From: Rhynchospora pubera
Taxonomy: Eukaryota; Streptophyta; Magnoliopsida; Poales; Cyperaceae
NCBI GenBank assembly: GCA_028095005.1
Contig: CM051460.1
Span: forward strand, 73,921,676-73,985,675
Reading direction: 5' to 3'
Length of the DNA stretch: 64,000 nucleotides
Positions 32,501-45,649 of the stretch are shown piece by piece. Each line of letters opens with the position of its first letter. Position 1 is the stretch's first letter. The notes beneath the pieces were generated by a model. That model made no database searches. It was given only the letters and a program-made list of their open reading frames with translations, and was not told the origin of the DNA. Both the position numbers and the translations under genes were made by a program.

Positions 32501-34969
32501 AGTTTGACTTTTAAGTCTTTAAGTTAGCACTTTTGGAGTCTGACTTTTGAGTTGGACTTTTGAGTTTTGGTTTTTTGGACTTTAGTCTAAAGTTTGAACT
32601 TGGTTTGAACTTTTGAATTCTGGCGTTCTGGACTTTGGACTTTTTAGTTATAACTTTTGAGTTATAGACTTTCGGTGTTTGGTTGAGATTTTGAGTTTGG
32701 ACTTTTAAATTTGTACTTTTAAATTCCCCCTCTTTTTTTTTGGGTGACATGTATACTTTTTTATTTCAATTTTGTTTGTGAGTCTTGATGCTTGACTGTG
32801 CCTTTTGTTTAGAACAGGGAATGCCAGATGTACTTGCTGTCCAGAACATAATATGTTCAAAATGATTTTTTTTTCTTTCTTTATTTCCTTTTCTTTATTA
32901 TTATTTTTTTTTATTTAACCATATTATTATTATCATTACATATATATTTTTTTTACTTATGGTTATCCCTTAAAATATTTTGTACCTTGGTGTTTTAGCA
33001 TAACATAACACATCAAAATACTCCTCATATTTTCTTGACATTTTGATATTTTATTGGAATTTTTCTGACAATCTAGCTATTTTTAATGTATTTTTGAAGT
33101 TTCCTGCGTAGCAGAATTTTCTGATTGGTTGTAGCTTTGCTGTTTTGTGTTGTGCTTGTCAGGGATTCATTGCACTGCCAGCGTCACAGAGGATCCTCCT
33201 GGGTCGCTGAAGTTAGTAGCTGACTGAGCCACTTGGATTGCACTCGCGCCTATACGCCGAATGGGTTCGAGTTCGAGTCGGGCTGGCTCTGTGGGTCCTG
33301 CCCGTCAGCGGAGCTTATCTGAGCTCCGAGTTCGTTCAGCATTCGCTTCGTTTCAACCTCCTTCCCTCCTTCGTCTCTGTTGACTCGTCGGCAACGAGGG
33401 TTGACCCGGCGATTCCGGCTGTCATTCTGACCATGAGTTGGTTCTGCAGGGTCGCCTTCTCACCCTCTTCTCCATCCCATCTTCAATTTTGGTCGTGCCT
33501 ATCCAATTGGTCACATTTCTTCATGCTTCAAACATGGTCCGACGACATGCTCAGGGAGCAAATTGAGGGCCACAAGTGAAGATTCTCAGTTGAGGGATGC
33601 CTTTTGAGCATTGAGGGAGCTTCCTTAAGTCACTTACCACGACAGAGGGAGGCACAGGTACTGTAATTTAACCGTGGCTCAAGCCTAGGGTCCGGTCTTA
33701 GTTCCACCATATTTGCAACCAATACTTGGCTTCACTTAGCAATATTCACTTCCATTCTGATATGTATACACCTCACTGTTGCCCATCACTTGGAAGGACT
33801 TAGTGTCTCATTAGGGACTGTCTTGGCTTAATTTTGAAATTTCACTGAGTGTTGATTTCAGTTCAGTTTTTGGCACATAAATGTAATGTGATATAATTTG
33901 ACAATTGGGGTACCATAACTTCAGATTTTATCTTACTCATTTCAATCACAACACTAAACTCCAGGATTGTTTTTTTTTTAGTACAGACCCCCCCCCCATT
34001 TTCATGTTGATCATTCATGGTTTGGATTCAGGCTTGACGTTCATCTTTACTCACTGGAATTGGGAAGGATTTTAAGACTAAAACCACAGACCCATGTCGC
34101 CTCTACCATGATTTTCATTTGAAGATGTTATCATGTAGAATGACACCCAAGCTTGTTAATTATTCTGATTATACCTGCTGAGTCCCTTTTTTTTTTTTTT
34201 TACAGTATGAGTATAAGGAGTCCTTATGTTTCTTGAAAAGCTTGCCTCACATGTACATATTTTTTAATGAATTTATACAGGCCATATTTCTTTAACAAAG
34301 ACATCATGTGTATCCTTCTTCTTTTATATCATCCACTGGTACTGAATTTCACTTTGTTGTTGTTTTTTCTTTTTTTTTTTAGATCGTGATAGGAGCCCCT
34401 CTTTTCATACTATAAGATGTACCAAAGAACTTAGACAGAAATGCCCCTGTGAATATGTGAATTGTGTAAACTTACTCACTGTTTTCCCTATTTGATACAT
34501 TGTATATGTTTGTTGTTTTTTTTTTTACTAAAAATAGATGAGGTAATAATATTTTTTAGTTTAGTCCCCCTACTTTTTTATTATTGAGTAGACATATTTG
34601 TTTTTTTTTGGCTAGCTTTAGTGTGTTCTGTTACTACCTATGCTGATTTAAAATTTTCTTTTGACAAACCATGGGAGTACCTCATGTATGTCAGATATGC
34701 CTTTCTGTACATACTCTCAGGCAAGCACCCCTGGTTGCAGTTACACCTTAAACATATTTAATCATTCTTTTTTTTTTAGTTCTAATGAGACATGTTTTTG
34801 ACAAAATAAAGCCTAGCTACTGCATATTAAAATTTCTCTTTTTTACTACCCACTGTTTCTTTACCTATAGACCCCCAATTTTCTATTTATTACATTTTTG
34901 CTAGACTTGAGCTCCTTTATTAATTAATCTTATTCATAAAACTTAAGAGACCATTATTAATTGTCAAGA

Positions 34970-35441
34970 CATGGTTATGTGCATGAGTGTGCGCTCTCAG
35001 GCAAGCACCCCTCATGCATGGAACCATGTTCCTCCACCAGACTTTGCTTCAACATTTTTAAGATTTTAGGGGACTCATTGACATAAGTTTTATACATGAC
35101 TTTTGAAACGACTATTATTAATGTTGAAACACAGATAGATGCATGAGTGTGCGCTCTCAGGCAAGCACCCCTCACACATAAACCTATGCCTCTCCACAGA
35201 AATTTTCCTTTTAGCATTTTTTTAACATTAAGAGACTCATTGACATAGGTTTTATACATGACTTTTGAAACGACTATTATTAATGTTGAAACACAGATAG
35301 ATGCATGAGTGTGCGCTCTCAGGCAAGCACCCCTCACACATGAACCTATGCCTCTCCACAGAAATTTTCCTTTTAGCATCTTTTTAACATTAAGAGACTC
35401 ATTGACATAGGCAAGTGTGCGCTCTCTGGCAAGCACCCCTT
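34970..35441. repeat. tandem repeat in the 5' LTR (unit about 160 bp)
   Basis: This is the counterpart of 7100-7570 with the same number and spacing of units and a handful of base differences. No unit gain or loss has occurred between the LTRs since insertion. Confidence 0.85.
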
Positions 35442-38338
35442 ACCCATGTCTCTGAGCCCTAGAACAGCAATAGCGAGTGATCTACATGGAAACCTTTTAC
35501 AATCAACACTTATCTTCTGAATAAGAAAACAAGAGAAGCACAAGGATTGGAAGGGAAAATCAAGAAAGGGAATAACACTTTTGTATTGAAAATTGACACA
35601 GTAGCTTTCCTACCTCTCTTTGAAAATGCTTCTACTTGATTACAATAGTGTAACTAAATAATTTGACAGAGTTTTAGCTTGCTCCTTTTTTTTCTCTCCT
35701 TTTTTCGGTGGTGATCATCTTCTTTTATAGGGGAAGGCTTCTAGGGTTTAGCTCTTCCTCTTTTACACATGGCATCATCTCTGTGTTTTGATCCTTGATG
35801 GAGGGACATGATACAATGTGAAACTGCCGCCTTACTTCTTCATTTCTTTCTCCAGTCTTGATTTCTACTGTCCAAGCATACTATCCAATATGCTCATGAC
35901 ATCTGGCACTTGTGCAATTGCAGTAGCTTGATTGCTTACACTTCTACTTTCTTATACCTGCCATGGTGGATTACCATGACAAGTGGGTCCCAGGCTTTTT
36001 GGTAAACACACTTGCTCCTAATGTGCTTGAGGGAGGGGTTAATCTTGGCGCCAAGTACCCTGCTGCATAGGTGGCACATTTTCCTTTATCCATCAATTGA
36101 TGAGAGGTTGTGATGGTTTCTGAATGCTAGGGTCTAGGGGGGATAGCTACTTTGCCCCCTTTTGCTATTTTAGGGGTCTGGGTGCAAAATTACATTGCCC
36201 AGCGCCTTAATTGAGCCTGAGGCAGTGTACTTGCTTGGTAAATTTTATGTTTTCACCATGATTCGAGCCATCAATACTGTGTGTAGGCATGCATGGCCTA
36301 ATTTGATTTGCTGCCTTTGCTGTTGGGTGTTTTGCAACCCAGTTGGCAATGGATTTGAAGGGTTTAGCACTCTTAATTGGGCTATTTCTTCTACTTGTTG
36401 AGGTCATTAAGTAGTTTCATGCTTTGTTTTATATTTGCCTAATCTCAGTTTTGACCATAGTCAACTCCAGATTTACCAAAAGCATTTCACATGAGTCACT
36501 TGGTTCTGTTGGTGCTTACTATGTAATTGGGTGTGTACCATGCATTTATGATCCCAATTTTGCCACCAATTATTGGTAATTTGGAATATGTGGCAGGGCT
36601 CAGAGGGGTATAATGGGAACTCTATGTTCATTCCCTATTGAACTATGCTCCATATTGTTTTGTCTCATGCCCCAATTGACAGATATGCCCATGGTTACTT
36701 TGTGATGTCATTTTCAAGCGCATTGTGCTGCTTTGGTGCATCATGAGATGTTATGCCTCTTTGGCTGCACCTGTGTTTGAGGCAGTATTGCCAACACTTA
36801 CGTCCCTCCATCCATTTAGTCAGATGGGTAAAGGAATGGCCAGATATGATCCATGCACATGATTCCTCATGCCTACACCTGTACCTAGCCACATGGCATT
36901 TCCATTACACAAAGTAATTGTCCATCATAGCCTTTCATTTCATCTCTTGCCCCCATCAGACGGCTCTCCTTGAATCAGAAGGCAACATCACCATTCTGTT
37001 ATCTCTGGGGTCTCGGTACTAAGGGACCATACTAGGTTCTTCTTTTCAGGGTGTAGTCTGATGAAAGACAGTCATCGTCCCCTCCAGTCCTTCAATTCCT
37101 CTTGTCTTTTCCTTCCCATTTCACTGGAGACATCCAGTTAGAAGGCATCTCGACTGTGGTAGCATTAGAAGCCACATACAGCATCTGTGCATGCTCCCTG
37201 TTCAACACGAAGCTCAATTATTGCCTCCCACAGTGTATTCGACCCTCTCCTCTCCATTTGTACATCATCGCCATTCTTGCTCGAAGCTGAGATAGCTCAT
37301 CCTTCCTTACAAGCTTCTTCGCTTAGAATTGTTTCATCAGGTGCATTGTTAGACCCTTCAAGAAGATGTAACATGCTTCAATTGCACAATTACATCACCC
37401 GTTGTGCCTAATTTCTGACATTTCCCCTCTGACAGTCGGCCTCCTCATTCCCCAAATTAGGCCATTTCTTCTCCAATTCTCTGCAAATTTGGTGTCGCTG
37501 AGATCGTGGAAGCATCGCCTATCTATCAGTGAGGTTAGTTGGGGCCGAAGCGGCGCAGAAGGGTGGCGAATCTCTTCTTTCCGCTGGTGTACGACGCGGT
37601 GTCAGACGGTACTGTTTCATCCCTTTTTTCCTCTTTTTTTTCTTTTAAATTGTGGGACCCACTTTCTTTCGACCAATCAGAAAATCCCATCAGTTGTCTT
37701 GGTTTTAGATCAGGATCCGTCCGTTGATTCTGGATAAGATTATCGTGATTTATCGTGGCCGTTAGATAGATGGGATTTTCTTATAACAGTATTTGTTGGT
37801 TTGGGTTTAAATCCCAATCCGAATGGGCCTTCAGTCCTGGCCCAGAACGGTTTTTTTTTTTAATATGAGTTTAAAGGCTCATCTGGATCTCTCCATTTAT
37901 TTGGCTCCGGTGAGGTTCATCTCCATTTGTTCCAATAATGGAGGTGTCCATTTAACTGAATTTTGAGGATAATTGAGCTGCTTTATTTTTAGAAAAATTG
38001 TTTGGTGCCCTTCTGTAGGTCAATTTAACATGAAATTTTGCATGGTTCTTCACAAAAATATGAAAAATTTAGTTGCCACAAATTTTCTATTTTTTTGGAC
38101 TCCGGTAATTGATTATAAGGATATCACAGGCACAAAATTGCATTCCTCGTAATTAATTAATTTACTGTCCATTTTTAAGAATTTCTGTGTTTTCCTTTCA
38201 TGCGTTATGACCAATTATCAGGGCTATTTTGTTGGGTCATTGGTTATGTGGATGGGATTTTGATTATATGGTCTTGGATTTTGATGATAAAATAGGGAAT
38301 TGTTCAAGGTTTTACGCAGCAGAATTTAGAGGCAAACA

Positions 38339-39511
38339 ATAGGCCTTTCAAGTTGCATTCAATTTAGGCTCAAATAGACTATTAAAATAAAAGCCTATAC
38401 TTTAATTTAATTCACTTAATTAAATTAAAGTGTGATGAATAAAATTAATTATCAATATGTTGATAATCAATTTAGGATTAGCATGTTTATTAATTTATTT
38501 CTATATGATCCATTTGACTTAATTAATTATAACGGTCCATAACGTTATTTAATTAATTAATCAACTTATCATATTTTGCAATACTCACTATTGCAAATAA
38601 ATAAATAATGCACGTATGGTCAAAGTCCTATTTGTGTGACCCTTTGAGGATTTATGCTACGTTGGACATGGAGTTAAATCGTTATTTAATTCCAATAATC
38701 ATAAGCGGTATCTAGCAACACGTTATGATTCCCAATTCGCATAAATAGTGTACTACTACAGTATTTAAATCCTGCATAAGAGAATAAATGAATTTCCCTA
38801 TTTTGATTCTTATGTCACACGATATCATCGTATAATCCAAGATAGGAATGTGTTATTCTTGCAGATTATACGTTTCTTGATCTAGAGATAATTGTATAAA
38901 GTTGCATGCAAACAATCTATCTCCATCAAGGGGCCCAAACAGATATCGTCACTCACTAAGTGAATTAATGAGGGACATACGGTTTTCTTGATGATTAGCT
39001 TTTCCCCGCACAATTCAAGAGAACATAAATAAAGTCCGTATAGCAGCCCTTATCGGGAATCAGCGGTAGACGATATTTATTGAACCTATCCTCATGTGGA
39101 AAAGATAAACATCTCAAACTTAGAACCAAAATCATAACGAAATAAACAATGACACATAACACAATCCATATGTTTATTTCGATGGGTCAAGTCCTGTGCT
39201 ATGTTCCATAACATACACATATGCAATTAAGTTGGTAACTCTTAACCTATGATTTGTAGAACTTAATCATCACTTAACTTGCATACTAATCTTATAAGAT
39301 AATTAATGTTCCTTATTAATTATCAAGATTATGGACCGTTTAGATTTATTATTGTCATTCTAAAGAATGATCCACAGAGATCTACAATTCAGATCCTCAA
39401 CCTGAATAATCTGTCAATAATAAATCCAGGAACAGATGATAATATATCATCCATAACATAAACTAATATTTAAGTCATTAAATTATTGACTTCTAGGACA
39501 TAACTCCAACA
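38339..39511 (-). repeat. copia 3' LTR, inner fragment
   Basis: These 1,173 bases align without length change to 46254-47426. I count about six base differences by eye, for example AAAAGCC/AAAAGTC, CTACAGT/CTACGGT and CTTAACC/CTTTACC. It ends in CTCCAACA, the LTR edge. The stretch corresponding to 45791-46253 (463 bp) is absent from this copy, having been lost at the left junction of the Tat insertion. Confidence 0.93.
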
Positions 39512-39522
39512 ATCTCCCACTT
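39512..39522 (-). promoter_or_regulatory. copia polypurine tract
   Basis: Read on the minus strand this is AAGTGGGAGAT directly before the LTR start TGTTGGAG. It is a typical Ty1/copia plus-strand primer site and fixes the element's orientation. Confidence 0.85.
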
Positions 39523-39901
39523 GGCCTAGAGTCAATCAGTAGTGACTTCTAGCCAACGAAGAATTGAGAACGATGTCATATATCTACATATATACATGTC
39601 TCGGACCTCAAAAGAAATAATACACTTTAAGCTAGTTACTCATACGTCCATCACGTATGGATGCATAACTGCATCTTGTATACTGCTCAAGGTAGAGGTA
39701 ATGCTAGAGTGTTCGCTGTGTTCGCGAACCTATCCAAATTTTGTTTGACCCTATATATATATACTACTATATATATGTTCTTGATCATTATCATATGATA
39801 TCAAGTGATATCGTTATAGATCATATTTGAATCTCCAATGTAACATTGGATTCTTTAGGAGTAAGTTATGGTTCGAGATGCATAGAACCATAATAACTCG
39901 A

Positions 39902-39984
39902 CTAAGAACTCGATCCTAAATAAACTTCTTTTATTGCTTCACAAGTTGCTATGTATTTTGTTTTGGTGACGGAAACGATTGTAA
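39902..39984 (-). pseudogene. remnant of copia RNase H
   Basis: On the minus strand this stretch translates as TIVSVTKTKYIATCEAIKEV, followed soon by a stop. It corresponds to the copia RNase H region around 'TEAEYIAxSEAxKE'. It lies about 400 bp from the polypurine tract, where the end of copia pol is expected. The first acidic residues of the motif are replaced by Lys, and no continuing frame exists on either side. Confidence 0.55.
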
Positions 39985-42900
39985 TATTCCATTTAGAACA
40001 CTTTCTAAACTTACAACACCACCTTTAAGCAAAATATGTAGCTCAATTGTGATTATATCAATCTTTTGAAAAAACTTTTACTAGTGCAACGATTTACACA
40101 AGATTTCATTCAACTTAAGAGATGAAACATTATATCGCTCTTTCTCATAAGGTACTCGAGGATATCCTTGACTATCGTCCAAATGTGTCTCTCTTGTATC
40201 CATTTGACAACTATTTGTCATATCCTTTTGATACTACACATTGGGGCATATGCATAAATATGGCGTACGAAATGAAACTCATAATGAAAGAATGCTTGAA
40301 CTATTTCATGCACTTTCTTGAATTGAGTTGCAATAGACTGAGTTAAACACTCAAGTCATGCCATGTGATATAGTTAGACATCCTTTCTTGGAGTGTAACT
40401 TTCGTGTTTCTAGAACACTTCGTCAATATATGCATATTTGCTCAAACCTAATATCCATCATAATCTATCTTTATAGATTTTGTTTCCTAGGATTAGGTGA
40501 TTTCGCCCAAGTTCTCATTTGAGAAAGCATTCTCCAAAGAGATCTCGACAATATTCATTTTCTTAATGTTATTCCCAATTTAATGAACTGTTATCTTGAA
40601 CAATACAAGTAATACAATTATGCTTCCACTGAATATCTTGTATATACAAGATATTTTTGACGAAGTTCAACTCCTTGACTTCATTGTCAAAACTTTTATT
40701 CCAATCTCCACAACACTTGCTTTAATCCATTAATGGACCATTGAAGCATGCGTATGTTTTTAGCAATACATAAACCTCGATTTGTGTCAAATGCACAACA
40801 TCTTCCTTCATTCATATGAAGAAGGCGGTTTTATGTGTTTTTCCATATATCGACATATATGAAATACAACTATTGCTAGAATGATCTTTATTGACTTATA
40901 CATAGCCACACGCAAGAAGTTGTGCTTTGTACGTAGTCAACTAGCCATCGACTTAGACATAGCTACAAGTGAGAAGCCGCTCTTTATACATAGTCGATTT
41001 GTTATCCATGTCGATCTTTCCTTTTGAAGATCTAAACGTTCTTGATGAATTGCTCCTTCATGAACATCAACCAAGGTCTATACCTTGTTGTTATACATGG
41101 ATTTTATTTAAAGATCATATGAATTCGAACCATATATGTGGAATCGGATCGTTCCATCGTTTCTTTGTTTATCAACGGATTCTCATATGCTTAGTACGAG
41201 AATGTTGTGACAACCTATGCACCAAAAGGTTTAGGAAATCAACTCTCGTTGATCTTTTGTAGGATTGGTACTTGAGGTTCATGAACTTCTTCCACAACGA
41301 TTTGTTGAACGAGTTCTTGACTCCTCATATATTTCATGAGTTTCTCAAACATCATCAACTCGTGAGATGGTTGAGTACTCATTAGAATGAGCATACTATT
41401 AAACTTCTTTCAAAACAACTTGTGAATGAAGTTTCGCTCAACTCCCACTAAGTACCATGTATGGAGTGACAAGTTTCCCATAAGAGTACTTCTTGTAGTG
41501 ATGCATAAACTATTTTAATGCTTACTTTACTCCCACTATTTCTTCTTGAGAATCTCAATTCATCAAGACTAAATTATGATTAGCAACAACTACTTTGTTC
41601 TTATCATATTCGTGGAAGTAGTGCCTTTTAATATAAAGCATCCTACAAATATATAGTGTCTTATTTGGTTTAAGCTTACAAGTCAACAATACTTGAAATA
41701 AGCTTCTCAACACCAAATCTTAAGAAGCATTATACTTAGAGATCAAAATCTCGTAAGATATCTTCCTCAATAGACTTCGATGGAACACCATTCAGTGTAA
41801 ACAATATTGTCCTCAAACATAATTCCCTAATACGAGTCGAATAAGTTAATTTGATTTATTATCGATCGAACTATACAAAATATTGTTCGATACCTCCACT
41901 CTTGGACATATTATTCCTCATGGAGCGAGTTGTGAAACTACTTTCATACTCTTTAGATAATATTTCAAATCATGTGACTTAACTATTTACCGTGATTAAT
42001 TGTAAGACTTTTTCTTTCTCTTGAACGGTCTTTCAATTTTACACTTGAACTCCTTTGAACTAGTCAAAAGGTTCTACTTATACCTTATCAAATAGATATG
42101 TTAATATCTACAATGATCGTTGGTTAAGTAGTAAAGTATCAATAACCTTTCATCGCACAAGTACTTATTGGTCTTTATACATCGATATGTAAAAGTCCTA
42201 ATCAAGTCACTTGTCCTTAAACCTTTGTAGGTTAAAGGCGCTTTTGTCATTTAACAAACATGATTCGCATATCAAACGATTTGAAATCGAATTGAATTTA
42301 CGAGCTCTACGTTACGGAGACTCTCGTAATGCGATTCTCGTTTATGTATGTGACTAAGCGGTTATATATAACATGAAAGTCAAATACTTTATGTCAAGTC
42401 TTACGCATCCTATTTGTCATTCAAAACTTGTTTATCTATTTCAAGCAAATTCAATCAAGATGCATGAAATCATATAAACAAATTCATAATAAAAGATCTT
42501 GTCTTTTACAAAACATAATCATCCATCATTGAATATGGAATGGAGATATTTTTTAGAGTTTTAGAATTAAGGTATGCAACCTTCAATTCCTAAACAAACT
42601 CTTAATAAAGATAACTCTACGTATTCAACGGTAATGACTTAAACGAATAAGTCATCTCCTATACGGAGTTTCCTTTACATCTCTCGAACATTCTCTTATT
42701 TTTCATTGCTAACACATTTCGTTAAATGCGAGCATATGAACTAGTATCAAGTTACTAGTGTGAATTAAAAATAGTGAGATAATTTGAACGACAAATACAC
42801 TTTAGGATTAAAATATTTCTAATCGTCACAATCATGGTATTTCGGACAACCTTTCAAATGCCTCCCATAAACGGCAAATGAAACATCTCATGTGATACAT

Positions 42901-45637
42901 AATCACAATCAAGAGTCTCGAAATTTCAACTCATACCTTGGCAAAGTATTTCTTGAATACTAAACCAATTACCTTTTTGCATCAACAAGTGTGCGAAGAA
43001 GGTAACATTATATTCTTTATAATTTCAAAGAGATCGTATGACAATATCAATAATCCTTGATATCGGAGATCAATATCTCTAGTTATCAATTAACTACTTA
43101 AATCTTTCGATTTGTAAGCCAATTAAACGTTCATGTATAAAAGAAGAATCTCTTTGTCAACTCATACTCTTTATATACTCGATCATAAATGATGGAGTTA
43201 ATATCTACTTTCTCCAAGAACACTTTCTTGAGTAAGTGGATGAGAGCGTACGAGTTAAATCTAGTCCATATGAATTCTCTAATTCAAAAGTCTAGAAATT
43301 TCAAATGAGGATATTAGCCATACGCTTTATTGAATAACTTTTCGCCAAAAGTCAATCAATCATCGCGTTGCTACGTTCGGATAGTTTGAGAAAAGTTTTG
43401 GGAATTGACATACTCAAGTTTCTCTTCACTAAGATCGTGTCTTAGGAATCGGTATTACTTCTTTAAGTGAATACTTTTAGAAACGAGTTTGTTCATTTTC
43501 AAAGATTGATCGCAACAAAATTAACAATTTAAACATCTATAACAAAATCAATTTAAGGTCATTTAGTTTATGCAATTGTTTTATTTATAACAAATAAAAC
43601 TCCCACTACATTTATTTAATGTCCCAAATGTAGTTGGTTTTCCAAGATCTCGGTTTTCATCAAGTAGAGCCTGCTATGGCACGTCACCCTACTTAATTAG
43701 ACAAGGTAGGTTCTCCAACCAATCATATCATTCCATATGATTCTTGGTTTGTGAATATCTAAGTATATTTACAAACTTCGCCCCGATGTCCAAACTCTAG
43801 TTGGGTCCATCGAAAAGTAACCTCTCACTATTTGCTCCTTGCAAATCTTAGCTATTTGCACCCCGACTACCGAATTGGCAACCATGACGTCCGCTTGGGC
43901 GGACCGCGCCATGAGTGACAATCGGTGTGAAGGGGATAGAGAGAAGGAGGGCGATTTAACTTAATCGAGTTTTAGTTGGGACTATCAATCATATGACACT
44001 TGTTTGGTGGTCGTGTAAGCATACACCCATACCTAGCCTATGACAATTCATAGCAATCACAAGCAATCATATATAAGCATCTCATAGTTGTGGGTTTGTA
44101 TGACTCCCGCTTGCATTAGTTTCGCCACATCGTCCATGGAGCAAAACTAATCTAATCCTTGCCCCTCCCACTAAATTCTATAAGGATCTAAATCCTATAT
44201 AAAATAAAGGTGCAAAATACATGTGAAAACATCTTATTCCCATCCTAACCTTAGGGGCATGCAAGACTCACAAGTTACATAAAAAATTAATCAACAAATT
44301 AATTAATTAATGACACCAAAGGCCGCATTACAAACATTCACACATGCATTCAAATACAACCACAAGGCATTGAGTCTTGAGCCATACTAAACCCACTATC
44401 CACCTACAAAACAAAGTTAGCACATACAAGCACTTTGTTTTCAATTAACGATTTTCAAGCATCTTTGCGATTTGTTTGCCATAAGTAAATTCCGTGTACA
44501 AATTCTTAATTTTAAACAACAAAACTTGTTTAAATTCATTTAGAAAGTTCTTTCAACATCCCATAACTGAAAGGAGATCAAACAAGGAGTTTTCTAATTG
44601 TTTTCAACTAATTTGAATACTTAGAAAAACAGTAATTTATTAAAAAACGTAACTAATGGAATCCAATAAAAACAAAGGTTTTAGGTCTCCAAAAATTCTC
44701 AAATAAATTACTTAAGCTCCTTATCATAATTGTGATTACCAGTAAAAATTTCAAGAAGAGATCTTAAACCATCTGGGAGAATAAAAAATGACAAATCTCT
44801 TACAAGTGCACGAAACACCGTTATGAGATTTTCAGTTTATCCTCTCAACCATTTGGTCTGTAAGATCACCTTCTATCCAGTTTTTATATATACAATATAC
44901 ACAGAAAAACTAGTTTAGACTATAGGCTAGCTATCCATGAAAAGAAAACCACCAAGTTCAGTTCAAAAGGTTCGAGTTACATACTAAACAATCAACAAAT
45001 TCTGTACTGGAACAGACTGTCGATCGAAATGTTTTAACCTAGTTGAAGATCCAAACTTCCACGAAAAATTATGAAATTAATTTTCCTGGAATCCTAACTC
45101 AAAATAGAACAACTCCATTTAAACAGAATTTTTAAAGGAGTTCTCAGTTGGTACAGTTTATTAGAACAATCGATTTGCTCAACAAACTGGATCTGACGAG
45201 ATCTTCCTTTTCATACTTGAAATCCCATAAATTAATCCAAGTCATGCAACAATTTATACATTCTCAGAAAGAGCTTCAAGTCCTCTTTAAATCTAGCCAT
45301 AGAACACAGGTACTTATATTCAAAATATAAATCTTTCAAGCCATTCAAACAGGACAGTACGAGCAGAAACTGGTTCTGCGCACTGTCGCCATTTTATTCA
45401 CAATAAATCCATACTAATTCAGAAAAATGTGAATCTAACGCCAAAAGAATCACAATCCACAGATCTACAACTTGCATGTATATGGAAAAAACTTCCAGAG
45501 AACTTATCAAAGCGCAAAACGCGAAACAACACAGAAAATACCATTTCCAGACAGCAAACAAACGCATCATCTCTACTAATCCGTTAATTAGCCAATTTCT
45601 CTTAATTAAGTGTCAAAATAGCTTAAGTACAACCTGT
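39985..45637 (-). mobile_element. copia interior without coding capacity
   Basis: This is 5.6 kb of AT-rich sequence with only scattered short frames. I found no gag, protease, integrase or reverse transcriptase motif on either strand. A somewhat more GC-rich patch at about 43780-43940 stands out but codes for nothing I recognise. Because the LTRs are nearly identical, the decay probably preceded the last transposition, which suggests a non-autonomous element moved by proteins supplied in trans. Confidence 0.6.
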
Positions 45638-45648
45638 CTCTGATACCA
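45638..45648 (-). promoter_or_regulatory. copia primer-binding site (initiator tRNA-Met)
   Basis: The minus strand reads TGGTATCAGAG next to the inner edge of the right LTR. This is the standard copia primer site complementary to the 3' end of initiator tRNA-Met. Confidence 0.9.
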
Positions 45649-45649
45649 C

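Larger units (their letters stand above)
1556..38338 (-). mobile_element. Giant Tat/Ogre-like Ty3/gypsy retrotransposon with a tandem remnant
   Basis: The element comprises two LTRs (3397-10464 and 31276-38338), an interior of 20.8 kb, and at the left a second, truncated interior start (1556-3396). The sense strand is minus. Reading right to left: LTR, primer-site-like sequence, gag-protease, RT, RNase H, a second RNase H and integrase. After that come two genes on the opposite strand, a polypurine tract and the other LTR. Two RNase H domains, an integrase core of the 'GTDIIGPI' type and antisense genes in the 3' part are known hallmarks of the Tat lineage, and Ogre members are among the largest. 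The right end abuts the copia LTR at ATAGG. The left end is broken inside gag, so no target duplication is seen. Confidence 0.9.
31276..38338 (-). repeat. Tat element 5' LTR (7,063 bp)
   Basis: It has the same TGTCTCGC and GGCAAACA ends as 3397-10464. The right edge joins the copia LTR (ATAGGCC). Seven kilobases is very long for an LTR, at or above the top of what is known for Ogre-type elements. The real repeat shared with the left side is even longer (29434-38338), because the left side also carries the leader and the start of gag. Confidence 0.88.
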
